Notes: generated by a model from the sequence alone, not told the origin. Shown: positions 17,736 to 26,245, counted from the stretch's first letter. The stretch: DNA of 64,000 nt from Streptomyces capitiformicae (GCF_002214185.1 NZ_CP022161.1:9245486-9309485), one strand, 5' to 3'. Made by a program: numbers and translations.

Positions 17736-18956
17736 CTACGACAGGCCCAGCACACGCATCACCAGACCGGCCGTCGGCTTGGGTCCGAACGAGGTGGACT
17801 TCCGGGGCAACAGCACTCCGGCACCGGCCAGTTCCCACACCGTGTCCTGACTGATCGCGGGCAGCAGGAGCGCGCTGCCGCTGCCCGGAGCGGACACGGC
17901 CGCCGCGGCCTGACGTATGTCATGGAGATACGTCATGGCACCGGGCAAGTCGGGTACGGACCAGGCGTGACGGAGCAGCAGGTGGTCACTGACGCCGGCG
18001 GGGAGTTGCGCCCACTGGCTGGGATGATCTGCCAGCGCTGCTCGCACGGCCCCGGGGTCAGGATCGGTGATGCTCCAGGCCTCTCCCCCGCCGGTCAGTA
18101 TGAGTTCGCCGGGCTCGGGCGGACGCGGGCCTCCGGGGAGCGGGAGGACGCGGGCCACTTCGGCCGCGTTGCGTGCGGCTTTCTCCGGTTCCAGTGCCGG
18201 CAGCACTCGGTGGATCGCGGAGAGCCGCAGAGGAAACGTCACGGTATCGACCAGCAGGGCGAGGCTGCTGGCCCACGGCCCTGCCGCGTCTCCGCTCAGC
18301 TGGAGGCAGGCGGCGTGGCGGTGGTGGCCGTCGGCGATGAGTGCCTGCCCGACGGCCAGACCACTGACGAGGAACGCGAGTTCCGCCGGGTCATCGCAGA
18401 CCCACAACGTGTGCGTGATCTGTCCGATCCGGGCGACGGCGACCGGCGTACGGCGGGTGACGTGGTCCACGAGTTGGGCAGTCGTCGACTCGGCGCCTCG
18501 GTGGGCCAGCAGCAGTGGTTCCAGTTGGGCGCGAAGCCCTGACATATGGGCGGCGCGCTGCCGGACGACATGGGCCGAGACGTCTTCGTGCGGCAGCAGT
18601 TGTCCCGCCTGGCGTGGCAGCAACAGGTCGCCGATCAGGCCACGTTGCAGGATTCGGGCGCCGCGCTGTTGCTGGTAGACATACAGGGCGGGCCGTTCGT
18701 CGCGCCGAAGTACGCCGCGTCGCAGCCAGCGCCCCAGTTCGCGGGCGGCGCCCTGCGGTGTGTCCACGTACAGCAGGCGGGCCACGTGGTGAGGGTGGCG
18801 CCGGAGCGCGCGGACCCGGGCTGGGTCAAGGTCGTCGTAGGGCGGGGCGAGGAGTTCGGACGGGTCGCCGACACGGTCCGCCTCGTAGCGCACTGCCCGG
18901 AAGGGCCGGAGTTGCAACGGGGTCGGCTTGGGAAGGGAAACGGCAGGGGCGGGCAT
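17736..18956 (-). CDS. DUF1015 family protein
   Basis: This 406-residue protein matches the DUF1015/COG4198 family: RPFRAVRYEADRVGDPSELLAPPYDDLDP at the N terminus (shown here only as the family's opening block), then ARLLYVDTP, ALYVYQQQ, LLPHEDVSAH and the signature ALIADGHHRHAACL near residue 235. The family has no settled function. The DGHHR motif resembles that of ParB/sulfiredoxin-fold serine kinases (SerK, SbnI), a similarity I note only by eye. ATG 18956 follows AGGAG. It is the last gene of a three-gene run with an MFS transporter and a cysteine-synthase-like enzyme, separated from the MFS gene by a hairpin and an octamer array. Confidence 0.8.
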   Translation of the reverse strand: MPAPAVSLPKPTPLQLRPFRAVRYEADRVGDPSELLAPPYDDLDPARVRALRRHPHHVARLLYVDTPQGAARELGRWLRRGVLRRDERPALYVYQQQRGARILQRGLIGDLLLPRQAGQLLPHEDVSAHVVRQRAAHMSGLRAQLEPLLLAHRGAESTTAQLVDHVTRRTPVAVARIGQITHTLWVCDDPAELAFLVSGLAVGQALIADGHHRHAACLQLSGDAAGPWASSLALLVDTVTFPLRLSAIHRVLPALEPEKAARNAAEVARVLPLPGGPRPPEPGELILTGGGEAWSITDPDPGAVRAALADHPSQWAQLPAGVSDHLLLRHAWSVPDLPGAMTYLHDIRQAAAAVSAPGSGSALLLPAISQDTVWELAGAGVLLPRKSTSFGPKPTAGLVMRVLGLS

Positions 18957-18985
18957 CGAAGGCTCCTGGAAGAGGCAGGCCCAGC

Positions 18986-19017
18986 AGGGGCGGGGCACCG
19001 TGCGGTGCCCCGCCCCT
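18986..19017. terminator. Strong hairpin between MFS and DUF1015 genes
   Basis: A perfect 15-bp inverted repeat (AGGGGCGGGGCACCG at 18986-19000 and its complement at 19003-19017) lies just downstream of the MFS stop. There is no T-tract. It could terminate or attenuate minus-strand transcription before the DUF1015 gene. Confidence 0.55.
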
Positions 19018-19020
19018 GGG

Positions 19021-19108
19021 CCGGTGGGCCGGTGGGCCGGTGGGCCGGTGGGCCGGTGGGCCGGTGGGCCGGTGGGCCGGTGGGCCGGTGGGCCGGTGGG
19101 CCGGTGGG
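19021..19108. repeat. Eleven tandem copies of CCGGTGGG
   Basis: An uninterrupted array of 11 perfect 8-bp units fills the gap right up to the MFS stop codon. Eight-bp units are prone to slippage, so copy number probably varies between strains. No spacer structure, hence not CRISPR. Confidence 0.95.
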
Positions 19109-20410
19109 TCAGACGGTCGCGGCGAGCGGCTCGGAGGCGGGCTGCGCCGCCAGTCGGCCGGTGCGATGCAGGCCGTACAGAGCGGCCGCGCACGCCAGGC
19201 CCAGCACACACAGCGTGATCCACGGCAGTGCGGGCATCCCGGCCGCGCGGGCGGCGTCGAGGGCGGCGCCCGTGCCCAGGTTCCCGACAGTGATGCCGAT
19301 ACCGCAGATCGTGTTGTACAGCCCGTAGTGGGTAGCGACGAGGCGGTCACCGGAGAGGCGGACGATGGTGTCCATCTCGAACGGGTAGGCGATCATCGTG
19401 CCGACGGCCAGCAGCAGCGCGGCGAGCGTCGGCGGCACTGCCGCGAGCAGCCACAGCCCGATCCCGGACTCCGGTACGGGCAGGGCGGTGGCGAGCAGCA
19501 GGGGCACGAAGGCCAGGCCCATGGCCGCCAGCCCCCGCACGAGCGCCTGCCCGGGCTCGTACCGTGCCTTGCACCAGGCCGTCACCCGCGTCTGGCCGAG
19601 GATCGTGCTCAGCCCGGACACGGCGAAGAGCACCGCCACCGCAGCCGTACCGAACTCCCCGTCGCCGCCGAGCCGGCGCACCTCCAGCGGCAGCGCCAGA
19701 TAGACCTGGAAGGACAGGACGTACGAGCCGATCATGGCGATGGAGAACAGTATGAACGGCCGGTTGGCGAGGATGCCGCGCCACTGGGCGAGCACGCCCT
19801 GACCACCGTCGCTCTCCTGCCGCTTGCCGTCCTCGGCCCGCCGGACGGGCAGCGCGCGGATCTGTACGACGCTCAGCAGCGCGAAGATCCCGGCCGCCAC
19901 CAGGCAGGTGACGCGGAAGTCGACCCCGGTCAGGACCATACCGACGAGGGGGCCCAGCAGGATGCCGGCCTGGTAGAACACGTTGAACAGGGCGAACGCC
20001 TCGACCCTGCGTTCCCCCGCGTCGGCCGCGAGGTACGCCCGTACGGCCGGATTGAACAGCGCCCCGGCCAGCCCGGTGGCCGCGGACGCGGCCAGCAGCG
20101 CGGGCAACGAGTCCACCAGCCCGAGCGTCGCGAAGCCGAGAGTACGCAGCACACAACCGGCGACGATCATCGGCTTGTAGCCGAGCCGGTCCGCGAGCGT
20201 CCCGCCGACCAGGAACATGCCCTGCTGGCTGAAGTTCCGTACGCCGAGGACGAGTCCGACTATCCAGCCGGCCAGGCCCAGCGTTCCGGACAGGTGGGCG
20301 GCCAGGTACGGCATCAGCATGTAGAAGCCAAGGTTGATGGTGAACTGGTTCACCATCAACAGCTGGACGCTGCGTTCGTACGACCGGACCTGGGTGAACA
20401 GCCCTCTCAC
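19109..20410 (-). CDS. MFS transporter linked to cysteine-synthase-like gene
   Basis: A 433-residue, 12-segment major facilitator. The N-terminal half has [20 protein letters not shown] and the motif-A-like [12 protein letters not shown]; later segments are intact. It resembles the MdtH/YfcJ-like group of drug or metabolite exporters, including the type that exports siderophores. The GTG start overlaps the stop of the PLP-enzyme gene (GTGA, 20407-20410) behind GAGGAGGG, so it is translationally coupled to that enzyme. That linkage suggests it exports the enzyme's product or a compound derived from it. Confidence 0.88.
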   Translation of the reverse strand: MRGLFTQVRSYERSVQLLMVNQFTINLGFYMLMPYLAAHLSGTLGLAGWIVGLVLGVRNFSQQGMFLVGGTLADRLGYKPMIVAGCVLRTLGFATLGLVDSLPALLAASAATGLAGALFNPAVRAYLAADAGERRVEAFALFNVFYQAGILLGPLVGMVLTGVDFRVTCLVAAGIFALLSVVQIRALPVRRAEDGKRQESDGGQGVLAQWRGILANRPFILFSIAMIGSYVLSFQVYLALPLEVRRLGGDGEFGTAAVAVLFAVSGLSTILGQTRVTAWCKARYEPGQALVRGLAAMGLAFVPLLLATALPVPESGIGLWLLAAVPPTLAALLLAVGTMIAYPFEMDTIVRLSGDRLVATHYGLYNTICGIGITVGNLGTGAALDAARAAGMPALPWITLCVLGLACAAALYGLHRTGRLAAQPASEPLAATV

Positions 20411-21549
20411 CGGCCCTCCTCGGAGGAGTCGGACTCGACAGCCGGCGCGGCCTCGGCGACGTCGTGCTCCGCGCCTTGCAGAGTGAGGGGATCGACCACG
20501 GTGGTGCACCGGGTCCAGCGCGTGACCTCCTTCTCGTCCAGGCGGCCGATCAGCTCCGGTTCGGGTGCCGGTGGGGAGTCCAGCAGGCCGTGGGCGGCGC
20601 AGTAGTCGTCGTCGTAGACCGTCCCCAGGTAACGCTGCGGGCCGTCGGGGAAGACGGCGACGATCCGTGCGTCCGCCGGCATCGTCCGGGCCAGCCAGCC
20701 GGCCACCATCGCGACCGCGCCGACGCTCCACCCGCCGGTGGCGTAGTGGGAGGCGGCCAGTTGGCGGCACGTCCACACCGCCTCGGCCGGGGCCACCCAG
20801 TGCACCTCCGAGAAGTTCTCGTAGGCGACATTGCGGGGATAGATGCTGGAGCCCAGTCCGCGCATCAGACGAGGCCGCGCGGGCTGGCCGAAGATCGTCG
20901 AACCGGTCGTGTCCACGCCCACGACGGTCAGCTCCGGGTAGAGCTGACGCAACACCCGGGAGACGCCCGCGGAATGACCGCCGGTGCCGACACTGCACAC
21001 CAGCACGTCGATGTGGCCCATCTCGGAGGCGAGTTCGAGAGCCAGCGGAGTGTAAGCGGCCACGTTGTCAGGGTTGTTGTACTGGTCCGGGCACCAGGAG
21101 TCGGGGTGCTGCTCCAGCAGCCGCTGCACGCGCTCACGGCGGGCCTGCTGCCAGCCGCCCGTCGGATGAGGCTCGGAGACGACGTTGACCTGGGCGCCGT
21201 ACGCCGTCAGCAACCGGGTCATGGACAACTCCAGCCCCGGATCGGTGACCAGGGTCACCGGGTGGCCGTACACCATCCCGGCCAGCGCCAGCCCCAGGCC
21301 CAGGGTCCCGCTGGTGGACTCTATGATCCGTCCGCCAGGCCGCAGATCGCCCCGGGCCCGGGCCCGCTCCACCATGTGCAGGCCCGGACGGTCCTTGATG
21401 CCGCCGGGGTTGAAGCCCTCGAGCTTGGCCCAGAAGCCGCGCCCGGCCGGGGCCAGCGGCTCCGACACCCGCAGCAGTGGGGTGTTGCCCACCAGGCCGG
21501 ACAGGGCGGACCGGCCCGGGTCGACCGTGGCCTTGGTCAATGACTGCAT
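20407..21549 (-). CDS. PLP-dependent cysteine synthase-like enzyme (CBS/SbnA superfamily)
   Basis: A 380-residue fold-type II PLP enzyme. The Schiff-base lysine lies in [14 protein letters not shown], the substrate loop is [12 protein letters not shown], and the phosphate-binding loop is [10 protein letters not shown]. These match cysteine synthases, cystathionine beta-synthases and SbnA, which makes a 2,3-diaminopropionate precursor from O-phosphoserine. The TSGTLG loop, instead of the TSGNTG of CysK, suggests a specialised substrate. A C-terminal extension of ~60 residues beyond CysK carries acidic residues and no recognisable CBS pair. First gene of an operon with an MFS exporter and a DUF1015 protein. 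The substrate is inferred from context only. Confidence 0.85.
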   Translation of the reverse strand: MQSLTKATVDPGRSALSGLVGNTPLLRVSEPLAPAGRGFWAKLEGFNPGGIKDRPGLHMVERARARGDLRPGGRIIESTSGTLGLGLALAGMVYGHPVTLVTDPGLELSMTRLLTAYGAQVNVVSEPHPTGGWQQARRERVQRLLEQHPDSWCPDQYNNPDNVAAYTPLALELASEMGHIDVLVCSVGTGGHSAGVSRVLRQLYPELTVVGVDTTGSTIFGQPARPRLMRGLGSSIYPRNVAYENFSEVHWVAPAEAVWTCRQLAASHYATGGWSVGAVAMVAGWLARTMPADARIVAVFPDGPQRYLGTVYDDDYCAAHGLLDSPPAPEPELIGRLDEKEVTRWTRCTTVVDPLTLQGAEHDVAEAAPAVESDSSEEGR

Positions 21550-21687
21550 GTCTGTGTGTTCACTCTCGCTCGATGAATACCGGGTGCGGGTTCATCTCGC
21601 GTGTCACGGCCGTCAGGCAGACCAAGAGTCCGCGCTCAGGCATGGGCACGCGGCAGCCGCGAAGTCTGTCGGCTGCGAGCGAGTGGT

Positions 21688-22119
21688 CTAGATCCGCCAC
21701 CGCGACGTACGGACGAGCGCCATGCGGCCGGTGCGTGCGCTGCGACGTCTACGGCGTTCATGCCGTACGAGGGGTCGTCCCAGAGACAGGGACACGGCAA
21801 GGAGTACGACGACGGCCAGCGCGCCGAGGGGAAGATCCTCACTCGACTCAGCCGCGGTACGCACGATCACGTCCGCCGCGCAGGCCTCGGCCCCGTGGGG
21901 AGCGTGGGGGCCGTGAGGGTCCTCGTCTGCTGCCATCGCCGAGAATCCGGCAGGCACGGACGCCGACGCGTGCGTCTCCTCAGACGCGCCATGCATGACG
22001 GCGCACAGAATGAGCGCCATGACGAAGGCGCCGCGGATCGCCGAGGCGAGTCGGCGCCACAGGGGTGGGCCGTATGGGGCCCATGGGGCGTGCGCGTGCG
22101 TACGGGAATGTGTCGGCAC
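21688..22119 (-). CDS. DUF6153-like small membrane protein, copy 4
   Basis: About 143 residues: N-terminal His-rich segment (THSRTHAHAPW), membrane segment (GAFVMALILCAVMHGASEE), a His/Asp/Cys stretch (DEDPHGPHAPHGAEACAAD), a second membrane segment (LGALAVVVLLAVSLSLG), a basic tail and a C terminus ending TSRWRI. The tail resembles the LRI ending of copies 1-3. GTG 22119 is chosen because GGAGG sits 4-5 nt upstream. Function unknown. Confidence 0.65.
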   Translation of the reverse strand: MPTHSRTHAHAPWAPYGPPLWRRLASAIRGAFVMALILCAVMHGASEETHASASVPAGFSAMAADEDPHGPHAPHGAEACAADVIVRTAAESSEDLPLGALAVVVLLAVSLSLGRPLVRHERRRRRSARTGRMALVRTSRWRI

Positions 22120-22296
22120 AGGTCCTCCGCGCTGCCGCCACGTCTCCGGCAACGTCGGAGAGCGGCGCAGACATGGGTGGGGCAGGACGGCTTCGACGAA
22201 CGTGAGGTCCCATCATGAGCACGGGACAGGACGCTCGTCGCGCGATACCAGCCGAACCGATGACAGTCGGCAGGCCAGTTTGAGGAGTTCGTACTC

Positions 22297-22755
22297 CTAG
22301 ACCTGCTGCACCACGGAGACCGCTCTCAGAGCCACGGGAGACGCACCGTCCATGGGCCTACCAGTGGCCGGCCCGCGCACGGTTGAGTCGTCGTAGGCAC
22401 TGGTCGATTCACGAACCGACGCTGCAAAGCAGGGCGAAACCAGGGCGGAACCCTGTTGCGGCTGCCCGGATGCACAGTGCTCGCCAGGGTGTGACGTCTC
22501 ATGGCCGCCATGGTGATCGTCGGCATCGGCGGCGAACAGCCGCGCAGGCTCGCCGGCCGCATGGTGAACGCCATCGGCCTGCAGTGCGGCGGGGGTGGTT
22601 GCGCTGGTGGAGAGGTGTCCCTGGACACTCTCCACATGGACGCCGTGCGTCACGAGGAAGCCGAACAGGAGCACGGCCAGGGCCAGCACACGCAGCAGCG
22701 GACCCGCACCGGAGCGGGTCCTGACGATGCGCCGGAGCGACCAAGCCGTAACCAT
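22297..22755 (-). CDS. DUF6153-like small membrane protein, copy 5
   Basis: 152 residues: membrane segment VLALAVLLFGFLVTHGVHVE, a His/Asp-rich exterior (GVHHAAGEP, DADDHHGGHETSHPGEHC), then SGQPQQGSALVSPCFAASV with two further cysteines, and a C terminus ending SVVQQV rather than LRI. This HPGEHC-SGQPQQG pattern recurs in Streptomyces copper islands. ATG 22755 follows AGGA. On the minus strand, divergent from the HMA-copA operon at 23143. Function unknown. Confidence 0.7.
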   Translation of the reverse strand: MVTAWSLRRIVRTRSGAGPLLRVLALAVLLFGFLVTHGVHVESVQGHLSTSATTPAALQADGVHHAAGEPARLFAADADDHHGGHETSHPGEHCASGQPQQGSALVSPCFAASVRESTSAYDDSTVRGPATGRPMDGASPVALRAVSVVQQV

Positions 22756-23021
22756 GCCGTGATCCTAGCGGCTCGTCGGCAGTGATCGACCACCAGTCCC
22801 GAAACACTGGGTTAACTCGTCAAGCGAATGGCTTGTTTGCTGCGGCGAGCATGCCGCGGCAGCCTCCGGAAGGAGCCTTCGGGCGCGGCCCGCACCGGAG
22901 CCCGGTGAGGGCCGCGCGCCTCAGTGCGCATGCCCGTCAGCGTCACGTCACCAGCCTTGCCGGCGGTCAGGTCGCCATCGAGTTTCACCTCGTATCGATC
23001 GACACCGACACGCACGTCGAC

Positions 23022-23038
23022 ATACCCCATAGGGGTAT
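23022..23038. promoter_or_regulatory. CsoR-type copper operator, site 1 of the copA operon
   Basis: ATACCCCATAGGGGTAT is a near-perfect CsoR operator (ATACCCC-N3-GGGGTAT), 105 bp upstream of the HMA gene. Confidence 0.85.
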
Positions 23039-23101
23039 AACGAAGTGCAGTCACCCCTTGCGGCAGATACGGGAGGGGGGTATACATGAGCCGTTGCCCG
23101 A

Positions 23102-23116
23102 TACCCCCACCCGGTA
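23102..23116. promoter_or_regulatory. CsoR-like site 2, imperfect
   Basis: TACCCCCACCCGGTA lies 65 bp after site 1 and 27 bp before the ATG. The arms match at the outer bases (TACC/GGTA) with C/G tracts inside. It may be a secondary CsoR site or a decayed one. Confidence 0.5.
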
Positions 23117-23142
23117 TCTGCTCACCAACTGTGGAGAATCCC

Positions 23143-23415
23143 ATGTCGAACTGCTGCACCCCTGACGGAAGCTGCAACACCAGCGCGCAGATCAAGACCA
23201 CCTACAAGGTCGACGGCGTCGGCAGCGCCCACTGCCAGGGCGTCGTCACCAAGGCCGTGGAAGGCCTGGACGAGATCACCGCGGTCGACGTCGAGATCGG
23301 CACCGGCCTGGTCACTGTGACCACCGCCACCGAGCCCGACGAGGCGCTCGACGCCCTGATCGCCAAGACCGTCGACGAGGCCGGCTACGACTTCGCCGGC
23401 CGCGTGGCCGCCTGA
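23143..23415 (+). CDS. HMA-domain protein with N-terminal Cys cluster and altered metal motif
   Basis: 90 residues. The N terminus is Cys-rich (MSNCCTPDGSC). The rest has the fold pattern of a heavy-metal-associated domain (TTYKVDGV, VVTKAVEGLDEITAVDVEIG, LVTVTTA, KTVDEAGYDFAG), but the usual GMTCxxC is DGVGSAHC, so the first metal cysteine is replaced and only one remains. Metal could be bound by that Cys together with the N-terminal cluster. ATG 23143 is chosen for GGAG with 7-nt spacing. It is the first gene of the copA operon, behind CsoR-like boxes. Confidence 0.85.
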   Translation: MSNCCTPDGSCNTSAQIKTTYKVDGVGSAHCQGVVTKAVEGLDEITAVDVEIGTGLVTVTTATEPDEALDALIAKTVDEAGYDFAGRVAA

Positions 23416-23502
23416 CCCACCCGCCGGGAGGGGGCCGCGCCTTCTTCGCGGCCCCCTGTCCCCGCCGTCGCACATCGTGCCCGTGAGTTCCGAGGAGCAG
23501 AC

Positions 23503-25809
23503 ATGACCACCACCACACCCGGTGCCGCCGAGGTCGAACTGGCCATCGGCGGCATGACCTGCGCCTCGTGCGCCGCTCGCATCGAGAAGAAGCTCAACCG
23601 CATGGACGGGGTCGAGGCCACCGTCAACTACGCGACCGAGAAGGCCAAGGTCACCTACCGCGAGGACGTCACCGTCTCCGACCTGATAGCCACGGTTGAG
23701 GCCACCGGTTACACGGCGCGCGAGCCCGAGCCCGAGCCCGTACGCGCCGATCCGGAAGCAGGCGACGGCACCGCGCAACAGGAGGACGAGGAACTACGGC
23801 CGCTGCGCCAGCGCCTGACGGCCGCCGTGGCCCTGGCCGTGCCGGTGATCGCGATGGCCATGATCCCGGCGTTGCAGTTCGAGTACTGGCAGTGGCTGTC
23901 GCTCACGCTGGCGGCGCCCGTGGTGACGTACGCCGCCTGGCCCTTCCACAAGGCCGCCTGGACCAACGCCAAGCACGGCGCAGCCACCATGGACACGCTG
24001 ATCTCCGTCGGTACATCGGCGGCGTTCCTGTGGTCCCTGTGGGCGCTGTTCTTCGGTACGGCCGGTACGCCCGGCATGACACACCCCTTCGAGCTGACCA
24101 TCGCCCGGACCGACGGCGCCGGGAACATCTATCTGGAGGCCGCGGCGGGTGTCACGGCCTTCATCCTGGCCGGGCGGTACTTCGAGGCGCGGTCGAAGCG
24201 CAAGGCGGGGGCGGCACTGAAGGCCCTGCTGGAGCTGGGCGCCAAGGAAGTCACAGTGCTGCGCGGAGGCCGCGAGGAACTCATCCCCGTCAGCGAGTTG
24301 AAGGTCGGCGACCGGTTCCTCGTACGCCCCGGCGAGAAGATCGCCACCGACGGTGTGGTCGTCGAAGGCGCCTCCGCTGTGGACGCCTCCATGCTCACCG
24401 GCGAATCGGTGCCGGTCGAGGTCGGCACCGGAGACGCGGTCACCGGCGCCACGCTGAACGCCGGCGGCCGCCTGGTCGTCGAGGCCACCCGCGTCGGCGC
24501 CGACACCCAGCTCGCCCGCATGGCCAAGCTGGTGGAGGACGCGCAGAACGGCAAGGCCGCCGCCCAGCGGCTCGCCGACAAGATCTCCGCGGTGTTCGTC
24601 CCGGTCGTGATCGCCCTGGCGCTCGGCACCCTGGGCTTCTGGCTCGGCAACGGCGCGGGCCTGACCGCCGCCTTCACCGCCGCGGTCGCCGTCCTGATCA
24701 TCGCCTGCCCGTGCGCCCTGGGACTGGCGACCCCGACCGCGCTCATGGTCGGTACGGGCCGCGGCGCCCAGCTCGGCATCCTCATCAAGGGACCCGAGGT
24801 CCTGGAGTCGACGCGCAAGGTCGACACCATCGTCCTGGACAAGACCGGCACCGTGACCACCGGCAAGATGACGCTGCTCGCCGTGCACACCGCTGACCAC
24901 ACGGACGAGGACGAGGTCCTGCGCCTCGCGGGCGCCCTGGAGCACGCCTCCGAGCACCCCATCGCCCAGGCCGTCGCCTCCGGCGCCGCCGCCCGGGTCG
25001 GTACGCTGCCCACGCCGGAGGACTTCGCGAACATCGCCGGCCTCGGTGTCCAGGGCATCGTGGAGGGCCACGCGGTCCTCGTCGGCCGCGAGAAGCTGCT
25101 GGACATGGGGGTCCCCCCGCTCGAGCGAAGCCGAGAGTGGGGGAGGGTCATCTCCCTGCCGGAGGAGCTACGGCACGCCAAGGCCGAAGCCGAGGCGGCA
25201 GGACGTACCGCCATCGCGGTCGCCTGGGACGGCGCGGCCCGCGCGGTCCTCGAGGTCGCCGACGCCGTCAAGGAGACCAGCCCGGAGGCCATCAAGCGGC
25301 TGCGCGCCCTCGGCCTGACGCCGGTGCTGCTGACCGGTGACAACAAGGCTGTCGCCGAGGCGGTCGCCGCCGAGGTGGGCATCGCACCCGAGCACGTGAT
25401 CGCCGAGGTCCTGCCGCAGGACAAGGTCGACGTGGTCAAGCGCCTGCAGAGCGAGGGCCGTTCGGTCGCGATGGTCGGCGACGGCGTCAACGACGCCGCC
25501 GCACTGGCCCAGGCCGACCTGGGACTGGCGATGGGCACGGGTACGGACGCCGCGATCGAGGCGGGCGACCTGACACTCGTACGAGGCGACTTGAGGGTCG
25601 CGGCGGACGCCATCCGCCTGGCCCGCAAGACGCTGGGCACCATCAGGTCCAACCTCTTCTGGGCCTTCGCCTACAACGTCGCCGCCCTGCCGCTCGCCGC
25701 GGCCGGCCTGCTCAACCCGATGATCGCCGGGGCGGCCATGGCCTTCTCCTCGGTCTTCGTCGTCGGCAACAGTCTGCGCCTGCGCGGCTTCCAGCCCGCC
25801 GACCGCTGA
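23503..25809 (+). CDS. copA: Copper-exporting P1B-type ATPase CopA
   Basis: A 768-residue P1B-1 ATPase: one N-terminal HMA domain (GMTCASC, residues 17-23), eight membrane segments, actuator TGES motif, Cu(I)-site CPC at 402-404, phosphorylated Asp446 in DKTGT, SEHPIA, and GDGVND near 659. It pumps Cu(I) out of the cytoplasm. Residues 535-549 ([15 protein letters not shown]) are an unusual in-frame insert in the nucleotide-binding domain; they are encoded by a 43-bp dispersed palindromic repeat (25105-25147) also found at 63013-63055. The insert lies on a loop before the conserved SLPEEL, so activity may survive. It follows the HMA gene by 87 bp and precedes the deleted csoR. Confidence 0.95.
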   Translation: MTTTTPGAAEVELAIGGMTCASCAARIEKKLNRMDGVEATVNYATEKAKVTYREDVTVSDLIATVEATGYTAREPEPEPVRADPEAGDGTAQQEDEELRPLRQRLTAAVALAVPVIAMAMIPALQFEYWQWLSLTLAAPVVTYAAWPFHKAAWTNAKHGAATMDTLISVGTSAAFLWSLWALFFGTAGTPGMTHPFELTIARTDGAGNIYLEAAAGVTAFILAGRYFEARSKRKAGAALKALLELGAKEVTVLRGGREELIPVSELKVGDRFLVRPGEKIATDGVVVEGASAVDASMLTGESVPVEVGTGDAVTGATLNAGGRLVVEATRVGADTQLARMAKLVEDAQNGKAAAQRLADKISAVFVPVVIALALGTLGFWLGNGAGLTAAFTAAVAVLIIACPCALGLATPTALMVGTGRGAQLGILIKGPEVLESTRKVDTIVLDKTGTVTTGKMTLLAVHTADHTDEDEVLRLAGALEHASEHPIAQAVASGAAARVGTLPTPEDFANIAGLGVQGIVEGHAVLVGREKLLDMGVPPLERSREWGRVISLPEELRHAKAEAEAAGRTAIAVAWDGAARAVLEVADAVKETSPEAIKRLRALGLTPVLLTGDNKAVAEAVAAEVGIAPEHVIAEVLPQDKVDVVKRLQSEGRSVAMVGDGVNDAAALAQADLGLAMGTGTDAAIEAGDLTLVRGDLRVAADAIRLARKTLGTIRSNLFWAFAYNVAALPLAAAGLLNPMIAGAAMAFSSVFVVGNSLRLRGFQPADR
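25105..25147. repeat. 43-bp dispersed palindromic repeat, copy 1, inside copA
   Basis: Runs from ATGGGGGTCCCCCC through the GCTCGAGC core to GAGAGTGGGGGAGGG. It is identical over 43 bp to the intergenic copy at 63013-63055. It contains a G5-T-C6 palindrome and a CCCCC-GCTC / GAG-GGGGG stem. Confidence 0.95.
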
Positions 25810-25989
25810 GTGGCCCACCAGGAGAGCGAGACCACCGTGACCGGATACCACGCCCAGAAGGACGACATCGTCCGACGTCCCTCGTACCTGAACGGCCGCG
25901 TCACAGAGACCATCATGGAGGGCGGCGAACAGGCCCAGGCGAAGGTCAGCGAGACATCCCAGGCCATCGCGCGGCTCATACGGGCCTGA
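25810..25989 (+). pseudogene. csoR: csoR with internal deletion (repressor remnant)
   Basis: Directly after copA, a frame of 59 codons from GTG 25810 (50 from GTG 25837) starts TGYHAQKDDIVRR, the CsoR N terminus, and ends ETIMEGGEQAQAKVSETSQA then IARLIRA, the CsoR C-terminal helix. The middle ~50 residues, including the RRIEGQVRG DNA-binding segment and the Cys-His-Cys copper site, are replaced by a few residues (PSYLNGRV). CsoR proteins are usually 90-120 residues, so this product cannot sense copper. The frame is intact across the junction, so a short protein may still be made. Confidence 0.75.
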
Positions 25990-26089
25990 CACCGAGCTTC
26001 CGGGCCCGGGCGGTTGAACCGCCCGGGCCCGGATCTCTGTTTTGCCTGCTGTCGCCGGCCTCGCCGAACGGGGCCACCGCAGGTGCCGG

Positions 26090-26245
26090 TCACAGGTACA
26101 GGGTGCGGCGCAGAGCGTCGGTGAGTTCGCCGAACTCCTCCACGTCGATGGGACCACACAGATGAGAGCCGACAAGTGCCGTGACTCCCGGCACCCACAC
26201 GCAGTACGTGCCGTCACTCGTCGCTGGGCACAGTCGGGACGCCAC
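26090..26245 (-). CDS. Short hypothetical frame, possible C-terminal remnant
   Basis: A 51-residue minus-strand frame from GTG 26245 reads TSDGTYCVWVPGVTALVGSH then LCGPIDVEEFGELTDALRRT and ends LYL. It looks like natural protein, with a hydrophobic strand followed by an acidic helix, and resembles the C-terminal end of a larger domain. There is no convincing ribosome binding site. I cannot name it. It may be what remains of a gene lost between copA and the amine-oxidase cluster. Confidence 0.3.
   Translation of the reverse strand: MASRLCPATSDGTYCVWVPGVTALVGSHLCGPIDVEEFGELTDALRRTLYL

Larger units (their letters stand above)
22756..23142. other. Divergent regulatory gap with coding remnant
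   Basis: This 387-bp gap holds the two CsoR-like operators listed separately. On the minus strand around 22920-23020 it also holds a short in-frame stretch reading GYVDVRVGVDRYEVKLDGDL then TAGKAGDVTLT. It looks like part of a secreted beta-sandwich metal-handling protein, with no start or end. Weak remnant. Confidence 0.35.

Noticed and set aside
19021..19108. Regular array suggestive of CRISPR
   Set aside because: Units are 8 bp with no spacers and no cas genes nearby; a simple tandem repeat.
18515..20605. A 696-codon plus-strand frame through the octamer array
   Set aside because: It is antisense to the DUF1015 and MFS genes. Its repetitive VGRWAGGP part comes only from translating CCGGTGGG.
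23086..23142. Earlier start for the HMA protein
   Set aside because: It would cover the second CsoR-like site, and homologues of this type start MSNCC; GGAG lies before ATG 23143.
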